From contig NZ_JTJC03000007.1 of NCBI RefSeq assembly GCF_000817735.3, forward strand, positions 124,001-188,000: a DNA stretch of 64,000 nucleotides, given 5' to 3'. Position 1 is the stretch's first letter; the number at the start of each line of letters is the position of its first letter. The notes under the pieces are model-generated. The model had not been told where the DNA came from, ran no database searches, and worked only from the letters and a program-made list of their open reading frames with translations. Made by a program: the position numbers and the translations under genes. Source of the DNA: Scytonema millei VB511283 (GTDB lineage: Bacteria; Cyanobacteriota; Cyanobacteriia; Cyanobacteriales; Chroococcidiopsidaceae). Below are positions 1 to 7,837 of this stretch, piece by piece.

Positions 1-23
1 AACTCATAGGTTGCACAGCGGAC

Positions 24-220
24 GATCCCCCCAACCCCCGATAAATTGGGGGCTATGATTCTTCCTTTTCCAAGGGGAGCTAGGGCAATACAGCTCAGAT
101 AAGACTCGATCCTCCCAACCCCCGATGAATTGGGGGGCAATATTCCCTCCTTTTTAAGGGGGGCGAGGGGGGATCTTCGAGGATCTTATACTTTTAACTG
201 AATCATATAGGGAGCTAGGG
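24..220. repeat. G/C-tract inverted repeats at the 3' end of the RND pump gene
   Basis: Two or three related copies of a roughly 70-bp imperfect inverted repeat. Runs such as GATCCTCCCAACCCCC face runs such as GGGGGGATCTT, with a CCTTTTTAAGGGGGG motif in between. The clearest copy spans about 108-178 and resembles the element at 15554-15623. A partial copy sits near 200-220. The pump gene, read leftwards, runs into these copies and takes its last residues and stop codon from them. Confidence 0.7.
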
Positions 221-3200
221 GGGATACTTGAGGCTCTATCGTTTGTCACTGAAGTGTATGAAACCAAAAATTTACCAAATTGAGCATATAAAGCTGGAAG
301 AACTAGCAGGGTTAATGCAGTGGAAGTAAACAATCCACCTAACACCACGATCGCTAAAGGTTGCAAAATTTCCTTACCTGCTCCACTACCAATAACTAGC
401 GGAACCATGCCGAGTGCTGAGGTAAGAGCTGTCATTAAAATGGCCGCCAATCGTTCCATAGAACCCTCAAATAGGACTGCCTTCAACGGCATTCCCTGCG
501 CTAACTTGGCGTTGTAGTTTTCAACTAATAGTAAACCGTTGCGCGTGGCGACTCCAAATAAAGTGATAAATCCGATCGTTGAAGCCACAGAAATGACACC
601 ACCACCCAAAGCCACAGAAAAAATGCCTCCTACCAAAGCCAGGGGTAGGTTAATTAGAATCATCAACATGGCAGATATGGACTTGACAGCAAAGTACATC
701 AAAACTGCAATGACGACAATAGCTAAACCACCGAATATTAGTAAGTTTTGAGTGGCTCGTTGCTCTGATTCAAACTGACCACCGTATTGAACAAAATAGC
801 CGGAAGGCAGTTGCACTTGTTGTTTAATATTAGTGCGAATATCTTCAATAACAGAACCTAAATCTCGACCGGATACATTAGCAGAAACAACAATTAATCG
901 CGATACATTTTCCCGATTAATGGTATTAGGACCAGTACCGTAGTCGATTTTAGCAACAGATGCCAGAGGAATTTTTTGTCCGTTGGGAGTATCGACTAAT
1001 AAATTTCTGATAGTTTCTAAGTTATTGCGCTCGCTCTGTTTTAACCATACTAATAAGTCGAATAACTGTTGTTCTTGCAATACCTGAGAAACGACTCGTC
1101 CATTTAAGGCAGTTTCGATCGCTTCTGATAGTTGACCGACTGAAAGACCGTAACGAGCAGCAGCAGGGCGATCGAATTGAATTTGTACCTGTTTGATTGG
1201 AACTTGGGGTTCTAGCTGCAAATCTACGATCCCCTGGACGTTGCTCATTGTTGCCTGAACTTCAGCACCAATACTGCGTAATTCATCCAGTTCAGGACCA
1301 AAAATTTTTACCGCGATCGCACTTCTGACCCCAGATAATACCTCGTCCATGCGGTGAGAAATAAAACCACCAATACTAGGAGCAACACCTGGTAGTTTCG
1401 CAAATTCGGCTCTAATCTTTTCGATGGTCGCTGCTCGATCTTTCATTCCTTCATCGCTAATTTCTATATCTACGTGTCCCAAGTTGACACCACCCGCATC
1501 TGCATCTCCTGGCGCACGTCCAGAGCGTAACTGCACGGACTCAAACCGAGGATCGCCCTTAAGCGCCTCTTGAATTGCCATTCCCGACTTGTTTGTGACT
1601 TCCAAAGAAACGCCAGGGTATAGCAACATAGCATTGACAAGCGATCGCTCTTGAAATTCCGGTAAAAACACTCGTCCTAACGACGGTAAAACGACCGCGG
1701 AGGCGATAAATAAAGCCACTGCGATCGTCAAAATGATACTCGGAACGCGAATGGAAAATCTGAGTAGGGGACGATACAACCGTTGAGACCAACGCGAAAC
1801 CCAAGTTTCTTCCTCTGGTAATCGGCGGTTGGCTAACAAGATGGCACACAAGGCTGGCGAGAGCGTCATTGCTACTAGAGTTGAAGCAAAAATAGAGACT
1901 AAGTAAGCTACGCCCATTGGGGCAAAAATTCGACCCTCAACTCCTGTCAGCGTAAAAATGGGGGCAAAAACAACAGCAATAATGACTGTGGAAAATAGCA
2001 CGCTAACACGCACTTCTACTGATGTGTCATAGACCACTTGAAACGGATGAACCGGATTTCCCGCTAGCTGATTTTTTCGCAACCCTCGGTAGGCATTTTC
2101 CATATCCACAATTGAGTCATCCACCACCGAGCCAATTGCTACCGCTAGTCCTCCCAAAGTCATCGTGTTGATGCCTTGACCAAACCAATTCAAAATTAGC
2201 AGTCCAATCAGTATTGATAAAGGAATAGCGCTGAGAGTAATAACGGCAGTACGCCAATTCATCAAAAACAGCACTAGGATAACGGAAACAATAATGATGC
2301 CATCCCGCAGGGAATCTTCAACATTTCTTATCGCGTCATCGATGAAGTTTTGCTGGCGAAAAGAAACGGTAACTTTAACATCTTTGGGTAGGCTAGGCTG
2401 AATATCTGCGATCGCTGCTTCAATCGCTTTTGTCACGGTCGGAGTATCAGCTTGAGGTTGTTTGTTAACCATCACGACAACCGCTCGCTGACCGTTGAAA
2501 CTGCCATCACCCCGTTGCAAGGCTGCACCGATTTGTACGTCGGCTACATCACTGAGTAATACAGGTTTGCCGTTACGAGCGGTAACGACCGATTGTTTTA
2601 ACTCCTCGATTGATGAAATTCGCCCGATGCCCCGAATTAACAGTTCTCGATCTGGGTTGACAAGAAAGCCACCAGCAGCATTGGTATTCGCCGCTCGTGC
2701 TGCTTCGGTAACTTCTGCCAAAGACACGTTAAAGGCTTGTAACTTTGCCGGATCGGTCAACACTTGATATTGGCGAATATCTCCTCCATAGGCAATGACT
2801 TGAGAAACTCCTGGCACTGCCAGCAGGCGGTTAGTAATATCGCGATCGACCAGCCGCCTCACTTCCATCAGTGGTGTCGTCTCAGCAGTAAACGCATATT
2901 GCAACATCGTACCGATGGGAGAGCTAGTTGGAGAAATTTGTGGTGGCTCGATGTTTTGAGGTAGCTTGCTTTGGGCTTGCTGCAATCGTTCTGTCACCAA
3001 CTGGCGAGCTTGAAATACATCAGTGTCCCAGCTAAAGATGACCTTGACAACGGAAATTCCAACCGCAGAAGACGAGCGTACTGTCGTCACTCCAGGCGTA
3101 CCATTGATCGCACTTTCAATTGGTAATGTAATTAAAGATTCGACTTCTTCAGGAGCTAGTCCTGGTGCTTCTGTTTGAATTTCAACTTGGGGCGGTGCAA

Positions 3201-3324
3201 AATTCGGAAAAACATCTAAGGGCATCTGCCTTAAATTGTAAATTCCTAATATGGTGACAATAATTGCTCCCAGAACAACCAACCAGCGTTGAATAATTGA
3301 CCACTTCAGGATGGAATTGAGCAT
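154..3324 (-). CDS. Heavy-metal efflux RND transporter, CusA/CzcA family
   Basis: Inner-membrane proton-driven pump of a tripartite metal efflux system that drives metal ions out through an adaptor and outer-membrane channel. The 1056 residues match the family length. The N-terminus (about 10-30) is TM1, followed by a large periplasmic loop. The TM4 proton-relay motif VVDDSIVDMEN (D402, D403, D407, E409) is typical of the heavy-metal RND group. A second porter loop and TM8-12 follow. It lies 19 bp downstream of the adaptor gene on the same strand, so they are co-transcribed. The neighbouring DUF305 gene suggests copper or silver, but the metal is inferred. Oddity: the last ~25 residues (SSIPPSSLYD...SSKIPPRPP) are encoded by dispersed repeat DNA, so the natural stop has been lost and replaced. 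Confidence 0.93.
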   Translation of the reverse strand: MLNSILKWSIIQRWLVVLGAIIVTILGIYNLRQMPLDVFPNFAPPQVEIQTEAPGLAPEEVESLITLPIESAINGTPGVTTVRSSSAVGISVVKVIFSWDTDVFQARQLVTERLQQAQSKLPQNIEPPQISPTSSPIGTMLQYAFTAETTPLMEVRRLVDRDITNRLLAVPGVSQVIAYGGDIRQYQVLTDPAKLQAFNVSLAEVTEAARAANTNAAGGFLVNPDRELLIRGIGRISSIEELKQSVVTARNGKPVLLSDVADVQIGAALQRGDGSFNGQRAVVVMVNKQPQADTPTVTKAIEAAIADIQPSLPKDVKVTVSFRQQNFIDDAIRNVEDSLRDGIIIVSVILVLFLMNWRTAVITLSAIPLSILIGLLILNWFGQGINTMTLGGLAVAIGSVVDDSIVDMENAYRGLRKNQLAGNPVHPFQVVYDTSVEVRVSVLFSTVIIAVVFAPIFTLTGVEGRIFAPMGVAYLVSIFASTLVAMTLSPALCAILLANRRLPEEETWVSRWSQRLYRPLLRFSIRVPSIILTIAVALFIASAVVLPSLGRVFLPEFQERSLVNAMLLYPGVSLEVTNKSGMAIQEALKGDPRFESVQLRSGRAPGDADAGGVNLGHVDIEISDEGMKDRAATIEKIRAEFAKLPGVAPSIGGFISHRMDEVLSGVRSAIAVKIFGPELDELRSIGAEVQATMSNVQGIVDLQLEPQVPIKQVQIQFDRPAAARYGLSVGQLSEAIETALNGRVVSQVLQEQQLFDLLVWLKQSERNNLETIRNLLVDTPNGQKIPLASVAKIDYGTGPNTINRENVSRLIVVSANVSGRDLGSVIEDIRTNIKQQVQLPSGYFVQYGGQFESEQRATQNLLIFGGLAIVVIAVLMYFAVKSISAMLMILINLPLALVGGIFSVALGGGVISVASTIGFITLFGVATRNGLLLVENYNAKLAQGMPLKAVLFEGSMERLAAILMTALTSALGMVPLVIGSGAGKEILQPLAIVVLGGLFTSTALTLLVLPALYAQFGKFLVSYTSVTNDRASSIPPSSLYDSVKSIRSSKIPPRPP

Positions 3325-3343
3325 TGACTTACCAAAAATATCT

Positions 3344-5077
3344 TTACTTCCAATCTCCGATCTCTGACTGCTGGCTTCTCAGATGATGGTTGTCGTTCAT
3401 CGAATTTGATTCGTCACCAAAAACAGACTCTCCGCTCTCGCCTGGTTCGGATGCAGGATCGGTCGATCTGCTAGAACTTTTACCATTTCGATACTCATTC
3501 ACTTCGTCAGCCAATTCTGTAGATGCTGGCACGACCTGAGACTTGGTACGACGACTAGACCAAACAGCACCTGCTGCGAAAGCAACCGTACCGATCGCCA
3601 ATCCCCCTGTTGCTCCCATCAACCACCCAGGAAATTGCCATCCTGTTGTTGTAGAGGCAGAAGTTTTTTCTTCCCCTGCTCCTCTCCTCCCCTGCTCCCC
3701 GTCTCCACGTAAAGACTGTGCGTATAGTTGAGGCGCGCGTTGAGTGACGATCGCATCCCCCTCAAACAACCCGCTTTTCACCTCAATCGTATCCCCAATG
3801 GTCTGACCTAAAATCACTTCAACAGGTTGATAAGCATTCCCATTTTGGATGTAAACCATCTGTTTGCCGTTTGCTTCTACCACAGCCGAGCTAGGAATTG
3901 CCAGAGCTGTCGCTGTCCTGTCTGTGAGTACTTCTAGTTGGGCAAACATCCCTGATTTTAGAACTCCGCCAGAGTTATCGATCTCGGCTTTGACAGGGAC
4001 TACCCGCGCTTCGCCTTCCACCACCGAACCGATAACCGCAACTCGTCCAGTAAAACTTCGGTTAGGCATAGAAGCAACTGTAACTCTGACTGGTTGACCG
4101 TTTTTGACTTTATTTAAATCTTTTTCATAAATGTTGGCTGTGGCATAAACCCGACTGTCGTTGATAATTGTCATCAACTTGCCACCTGCATCCTCGAAGG
4201 ATTGACCGAGACTGACTTCGCGATCGGCTACTCTACCTGAAATAGGAGCTGTAACTGTTACCTGTCCTTGCGCATTAGCTTTTGCGCCAAGTTGTTGTAG
4301 TCGAGTTTGATATGCTGTGTCGCTGAGACTTAAATGCGACTGAGCCGCTTGCACGGATGATTGAGCGCGTTTGAGATCGGCTTCGGCTGCAATGACATCT
4401 CGGCGGCTGTCTGCTGCGGTTAGTTTAGCTTTGGCTTCGGCTAGCTGAGTTTGTGATTCTAAGGCTTGGCGACGGGGAATTGCACCTTGAATTAACAAAA
4501 TCTGGTCTTTGTCAGATTTTTCTTGAGCAAAGTCCACTTGACTTTGTGCTTGGGCAATTTCTGCTGTGGCAATTTGTGAGAAACGCTGATAGTTTTGTTG
4601 CGCTAATCTCAAGTCTGCTTGCGCTTTTTGTAAATCTGCTCGTGCCTCCGCCTGCTTTTCTTGGGAAGTTACGCGCAATTCTACTAAGTCGGGAGCCGCT
4701 AAAATGGCGACAGGTTGACCTGCTTGCACGTAAGTCCCTGGCTGCACTAATAATTTGGCTACCTTAGCTCCTGAGATCGGTGTCGTAACTTCTACTTGTC
4801 GATTGGGCAAAGTTTCAATTTGTCCTGTAGCTTGTAGCCCTACAGCGAGTTGTTGTCGCTTTACTGGTTCTACTTTAATTTCCAAACGCTTGACAGTTTG
4901 GGCATCGACTTGAATCGAGTCAGTCGTTTGAGTTGCCTCACTTCCGCTGTGAAATTCATCTCCGTGTCCGCCGTGAGCTAACACAGTTACGGGAGCCATC
5001 ACGATCGCTAGGCTAACAATCGCCCCCGAGACGCGACAAGGCATTGCAGGCGATCGCTTCAGGTGTAATTTGCGCAT
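3344..5077 (-). CDS. Efflux RND transporter periplasmic adaptor, CusB/CzcB family
   Basis: Membrane-fusion protein linking the RND pump to an outer-membrane channel. It has an N-terminal signal or anchor (about 15-35), then a His-rich patch HGGHGDEFH (H35, H38, H43) that may bind metal. A lipoyl/barrel-sandwich half, a long Ala/Gln-rich alpha-hairpin (about 140-260), the second barrel-sandwich half and a beta-barrel (about 270-440) follow. It is unusually long (577 aa) because it carries a C-terminal extension with a predicted TM helix (WLMGATGGLAIGTVAFAAGAVW) and an acidic Ser-rich tail. A short EQGRRGAGEE stretch before that helix is encoded by GGGAGCAG-type repeat DNA (3671-3708), suggesting an in-frame repeat insertion. 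It is preceded by the DUF305 gene, 179 bp upstream. Confidence 0.9.
   Translation of the reverse strand: MRKLHLKRSPAMPCRVSGAIVSLAIVMAPVTVLAHGGHGDEFHSGSEATQTTDSIQVDAQTVKRLEIKVEPVKRQQLAVGLQATGQIETLPNRQVEVTTPISGAKVAKLLVQPGTYVQAGQPVAILAAPDLVELRVTSQEKQAEARADLQKAQADLRLAQQNYQRFSQIATAEIAQAQSQVDFAQEKSDKDQILLIQGAIPRRQALESQTQLAEAKAKLTAADSRRDVIAAEADLKRAQSSVQAAQSHLSLSDTAYQTRLQQLGAKANAQGQVTVTAPISGRVADREVSLGQSFEDAGGKLMTIINDSRVYATANIYEKDLNKVKNGQPVRVTVASMPNRSFTGRVAVIGSVVEGEARVVPVKAEIDNSGGVLKSGMFAQLEVLTDRTATALAIPSSAVVEANGKQMVYIQNGNAYQPVEVILGQTIGDTIEVKSGLFEGDAIVTQRAPQLYAQSLRGDGEQGRRGAGEEKTSASTTTGWQFPGWLMGATGGLAIGTVAFAAGAVWSSRRTKSQVVPASTELADEVNEYRNGKSSSRSTDPASEPGESGESVFGDESNSMNDNHHLRSQQSEIGDWK
3671..3708. repeat. 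CCCCTGCTCC-type repeat inside the adaptor gene
   Basis: The sequence has the CCTGCTCC/TCTCC units that otherwise occur between genes in this window (compare 9204-9242 and 54545-54574). Here it is read in frame as GEQGRRGAGEE within the adaptor protein. Confidence 0.6.
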
Positions 5078-5162
5078 TATTTATATAGAAATGTCCTCGC
5101 GTACCATCAGAGCAAACGAGTGCTACAACTGCACTACTCAGTCTTTAGTTTCTCCTATACAA

Positions 5163-5179
5163 ATGAAATCAAGATGAAA
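5163..5179 (-). promoter_or_regulatory. TTTCAT-N5-TTTCAT direct repeat upstream of the adaptor gene
   Basis: Read on the minus strand, two TTTCAT hexamers are 11 bp apart, one helical turn, 86 bp before the adaptor start. The same pair with the same spacing and the same central bases recurs at 6117-6133, upstream of the DUF305 gene. An 11-bp direct repeat is the usual site form for OmpR-type response regulators. The regulator itself is not in this window, so the role is inferred. Confidence 0.45.
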
Positions 5180-5205
5180 TTGCGATCGCCGAGATACAGG
5201 ATACT

Positions 5206-5233
5206 GTAGGGGCGCACATCTGTGCGCCCCTAC
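5206..5233. repeat. 28-nt GTAGGGGCGCA palindrome, copy 1
   Basis: Arms GTAGGGGCGCACA and TGTGCGCCCCTAC flank a 2-nt centre. This is one of five copies in the window, all exactly 28 nt. It lies between the DUF305 gene and the adaptor gene, inside what is probably one operon, so its hairpin could modulate read-through or mRNA processing. Confidence 0.85.
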
Positions 5234-5256
5234 GTTAGCAATACAATGTGTGCGAG

Positions 5257-5958
5257 CTACTGGTTATACCAAGCTTTGCGCCACTGCTTCATTTGAGCAA
5301 TCTCTTTTTGTTGGTCGCGAATAATCGCTTTTGCCAATTGCTTCATTTCCGGTCGCTGCGATTTTTTCAGCACATCTTGAGCCATTGTCACCGCACCTTC
5401 ATGATGCGGGATCATCGCATTGATAAAGCGCAGATCGAATTGAGAGTCAGCCGCACCTAAATCTTGACTCATCATCATACTTTTCATCTGGTCTGATGAC
5501 ATCGGCATCATGTGTCCCATTTGAGCGTGATAAGCCATCATCTGCTTGCCTGCTTTGGGATACCAGGCTTGTCGCCACTGATTCATTTGCGCAATCTCCC
5601 GACTTTGAGCAGTGATGATGTTGTCTGCTAGTTTTTTCATCTCAGGTCGCTTCGATCTCTGCTGCACTGCTTTTGCCATCTCGATCGCCCCTTGATGATG
5701 CATTCTCATCGCATCAATAAACCGCAGATCGTAGTTGGCATCGGCTGGACCCAAATCCATCGACATATTACCCATCATCCCATGTTGCATGTTCTGCTTC
5801 ACATGAGCGTCAGTAGTGTTAGCAGTTTCACTGTCTTTTGCCGAAATCCCAAAACTAGCAGCTAGTAAACCACTGGTTATTGTGGCGATCGCGGTTAGAG
5901 CTATTACCAAAACTTTAGTTTTTCCAGAATTAGTTTGCATAAATGACTTTCTATCCAT
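5257..5958 (-). CDS. Periplasmic DUF305 protein with two DUF305 repeats, CopM-like
   Basis: Secreted protein, probably metal-binding. An N-terminal signal peptide (about 14-40) is followed by two homologous DUF305 units: about 75-133 with DLRFIDAMRMHHQGA (H87-H88) and about 173-232 with DLRFINAMIPHHEGA (H185-H186). Both end in QW(R)xAWY. Between them is a Met-rich stretch (MAYHAQMGHMMPMSSDQMKSMMM). Met/His-rich DUF305 proteins of the CopM type bind copper in the cyanobacterial periplasm, and the RND genes downstream fit that role. Copper specificity is inference. The start at 5958 fits a 20-nt leader from the MerR-type promoter; Met7 (5940) is an alternative start. Confidence 0.85.
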   Translation of the reverse strand: MDRKSFMQTNSGKTKVLVIALTAIATITSGLLAASFGISAKDSETANTTDAHVKQNMQHGMMGNMSMDLGPADANYDLRFIDAMRMHHQGAIEMAKAVQQRSKRPEMKKLADNIITAQSREIAQMNQWRQAWYPKAGKQMMAYHAQMGHMMPMSSDQMKSMMMSQDLGAADSQFDLRFINAMIPHHEGAVTMAQDVLKKSQRPEMKQLAKAIIRDQQKEIAQMKQWRKAWYNQ

Positions 5959-5984
5959 TCAATAGCTTAAAAATTACCATCTCA

Positions 5985-6016
5985 ATTATGAGATCTCTAA
6001 TTAACTAGAGAGTCAA
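5985..6016 (-). promoter_or_regulatory. MerR-type promoter for the DUF305-RND operon
   Basis: On the minus strand, -35 TTGACT (6011-6016) and -10 CATAAT (5985-5990) are separated by exactly 20 bp, longer than the usual 17. The spacer holds the dyad CTCTAGTTAATTAGAG. An overlong spacer with a central dyad is the hallmark of promoters activated by MerR-family metal sensors. The transcript would start about 20 nt before the DUF305 ATG. The neighbouring merR-like gene has a promoter of the same layout. Confidence 0.7.
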
Positions 6017-6116
6017 CTGTTGTCTTTGCTAGCAGGTCTGACTGCTAATGCAAGACAAAAGTTTCGCTCAATAAAGAGTTTGAATTGTCCCAAGATTCAA
6101 GTATTACAAAACTAGG

Positions 6117-6133
6117 ATGAAATCAAGATGAAA
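6117..6133 (-). promoter_or_regulatory. Second TTTCAT-N5-TTTCAT direct repeat
   Basis: Same hexamer pair, spacing and flanking bases as at 5163-5179. It lies about 160 bp upstream of the DUF305 ATG, on the far side of the MerR-type promoter. Two independent copies around one operon support a real operator over chance. Confidence 0.45.
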
Positions 6134-6180
6134 TCACTGTATCTCTACAGTCATAAATCTTCTCCATACCATTAGAAAGA

Positions 6181-6217
6181 GGCGACGCCTTCGGCGGTTC
6201 GCGAAGCGACCTTCGCA
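6181..6217. repeat. GGCGACGCCTTCGGCGG / TTCGCGAAGCG palindromic repeat
   Basis: Compact run of short palindromes (CGCCTTCGGCG, TTCGCGAA). This composite is a familiar dispersed intergenic repeat of filamentous and unicellular cyanobacteria. Here it lies between the merR-like gene and the DUF305 promoter. Nothing else was recognised in 6134-6290. Confidence 0.5.
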
Positions 6218-6290
6218 TTTGCCACATCGTGAGATCGCAGAAGCAAAATGTCTGCTTCATTGTTCTATTTTTAAAGCTTTTGGAGGAGAG

Positions 6291-6746
6291 CTATTCATCA
6301 TCTGACGATCGCCCACTATCCAGGCGATCGTCTCTATCTCTCTGAACAATCGGGCAAATTGTTCCAGGCTGCGGAACTGGAACGGACTCCCAACCCGAAA
6401 GCAATCCCTTCAATTCAGCCTGCAACGTCATCAACTGTTGAATTTGGCGATCGATTTGTCGCAATTTATCTTCCAGCTTTTCTTTCACCTCACCGCAAGG
6501 CAAATTGCCGCGATCGTAAACATCAAGAATTTCTTTAATTTCTTCCAGGCTCAGACCGAGTTTTTGAGCGCGCTTGATGAACGATAGTCGAGTCAAGACA
6601 TCGGGGGAAAATTGCCGGAAGCCTCCTTCAGTCCGACTGGAAGATTGTAACAGACCCAGAGTTTCATAATAGCGGATCGTTCTAATGGGGACACCGCTCA
6701 TAGCCGTTACCTGACCGATGAGTAGCGATCGCTCTTGAACCAACAT
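6291..6746 (-). CDS. MerR-family heavy-metal-responsive transcriptional regulator
   Basis: DNA-binding metal sensor. A winged HTH occupies about 8-75 (LLIGQVTAMSGVPIRTIRYYETLGLL), then a dimerisation helix (about 80-118). The two cysteines stand where thiol-metal sensors of the ZntR/CadR/PbrR type carry ligands: C84 at the start of the dimer helix and C131 in a C-terminal CPIV motif. The length (151 aa) is normal. It is read in the same direction as the DUF305-RND genes, and both it and that operon have TTGACT-N20-(C/G)ATAAT promoters with matching dyads, so it very likely controls itself and the efflux operon. The metal is unknown. The CueR double-cysteine loop is not obvious. Confidence 0.9.
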   Translation of the reverse strand: MLVQERSLLIGQVTAMSGVPIRTIRYYETLGLLQSSSRTEGGFRQFSPDVLTRLSFIKRAQKLGLSLEEIKEILDVYDRGNLPCGEVKEKLEDKLRQIDRQIQQLMTLQAELKGLLSGWESVPVPQPGTICPIVQRDRDDRLDSGRSSDDE

Positions 6747-6813
6747 AATACGTCTCCAAAGTCAATTTTTGATGTACGGCGACTGCTCTAACTGCATTTA
6801 TCCCTACTTATCT

Positions 6814-6845
6814 ATTATCAACCCTCTAGTTAGCTGGAGAGTCAA
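6814..6845 (-). promoter_or_regulatory. MerR-type autoregulatory promoter
   Basis: On the minus strand, -35 TTGACT (6840-6845) and -10 GATAAT (6814-6819) have a 20-bp spacer containing the dyad CTCCAG-CTAA-CTAGAG. It shares the -35 box, spacer length and dyad with the promoter at 5985-6016. It lies about 70 bp before the merR-like start codon. Confidence 0.7.
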
Positions 6846-6908
6846 TTAACCTTGAATCTAATTGTTGTTATACCTTCATAGCAATTCTCGGTTGTGTGGA
6901 TAATATTT

Positions 6909-6936
6909 GTAGGGGCGCACAGCTGTGCGCCCCTAC
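6909..6936. repeat. 28-nt GTAGGGGCGCA palindrome, copy 2
   Basis: A perfect 28-nt palindrome whose two 14-nt halves are exact reverse complements. It lies between the merR-like promoter and the end of the kinase-like gene. Confidence 0.85.
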
Positions 6937-6969
6937 CAGACGTGCATTGCATCCAATTGAAAACCGCTA

Positions 6970-7833
6970 TCAACCTAAAAGTCTCGCGATCGCCCCATTT
7001 GCCTGAGACTCGTAACTTCCACCAAATAAGTTGAAGTGGTTCAAAATGTGATAAAGATTGTAGAGAATTTTTCGCCGTTCGTACCCAGAATCTAGCGGTA
7101 AAACCTCGTTATATCCCTGATAAAAAGCGGCTGGGAAACCACCAAATAATTCAGTCATGGCAACATCAACTTCGCGATCGCCGTAATATGTTGCTGGATC
7201 GAAAATGACGGGTTCTCCAGCACTGGTAAAAGCAGCATTGCCACCCCATAAATCCCCGTGGACTAAGGAAGGTGACGGCTGATGTCCTGCTAAGATCTGC
7301 CCAATTGCCGCGAGTAACTTTTCCTGTTGGGGAAAGCGTCCGCCTCTACGTTTTGCTAGCTGAAATTGATAGCCTAAGCGGTATTGGACATAAAATTCTC
7401 CCCAATCTTTCGTCCAAGTATTGATCTGCGGCGTAGAACCAATCGTATTATTTATATCCCAGCCAAATGCTTGACTGCTACTGCGATCGTGCATTGCTGC
7501 TAGCTGTCGCCCCATTTCCGCCCAAGCTGGAGTTCCGCCACGTCCTAAGTCCAACCACTCCAACACAATGTATGCAGACTTATCGGTTGCTCCCCAACAA
7601 ATCGGTTGCGGAACGCGAATAGTTGCCGTCGCCAACATTTGTTTTAATCCCAGCGCCTCTGCTTCAAACATGGCAGTCTGGGAGGGGGAATTGAGTTTGA
7701 CAAAGTAGGTGCGATCGCCATCGGTAATGGTGTAGCCTTGGTTGATGCAACCGCCACTTACCGTCCGCTGGCTATTGACAAAAAACTCTTTTCCTGAAAT
7801 CTTGGAAATATGATGGGCAACTTCCGTCCACAT
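6970..7833 (-). CDS. Fructosamine-kinase-family protein
   Basis: Aminoglycoside-phosphotransferase-fold small-molecule kinase of the fructosamine/ribulosamine-3-kinase family, which phosphorylates sugar adducts on proteins so that they come off. The 287 residues are typical. The catalytic loop LVHGDLWGGNA (H192, D194, N199) and metal-binding FDPATYYGDREVDVAM (D212) are intact, as is the N-terminal glycine-rich segment VSGGCINQGY. It starts 4 bp after the stop of the M16 peptidase gene, so the two form an operon. The true substrate is not visible from sequence. Confidence 0.9.
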   Translation of the reverse strand: MWTEVAHHISKISGKEFFVNSQRTVSGGCINQGYTITDGDRTYFVKLNSPSQTAMFEAEALGLKQMLATATIRVPQPICWGATDKSAYIVLEWLDLGRGGTPAWAEMGRQLAAMHDRSSSQAFGWDINNTIGSTPQINTWTKDWGEFYVQYRLGYQFQLAKRRGGRFPQQEKLLAAIGQILAGHQPSPSLVHGDLWGGNAAFTSAGEPVIFDPATYYGDREVDVAMTELFGGFPAAFYQGYNEVLPLDSGYERRKILYNLYHILNHFNLFGGSYESQANGAIARLLG

Positions 7834-7837
7834 ACTC

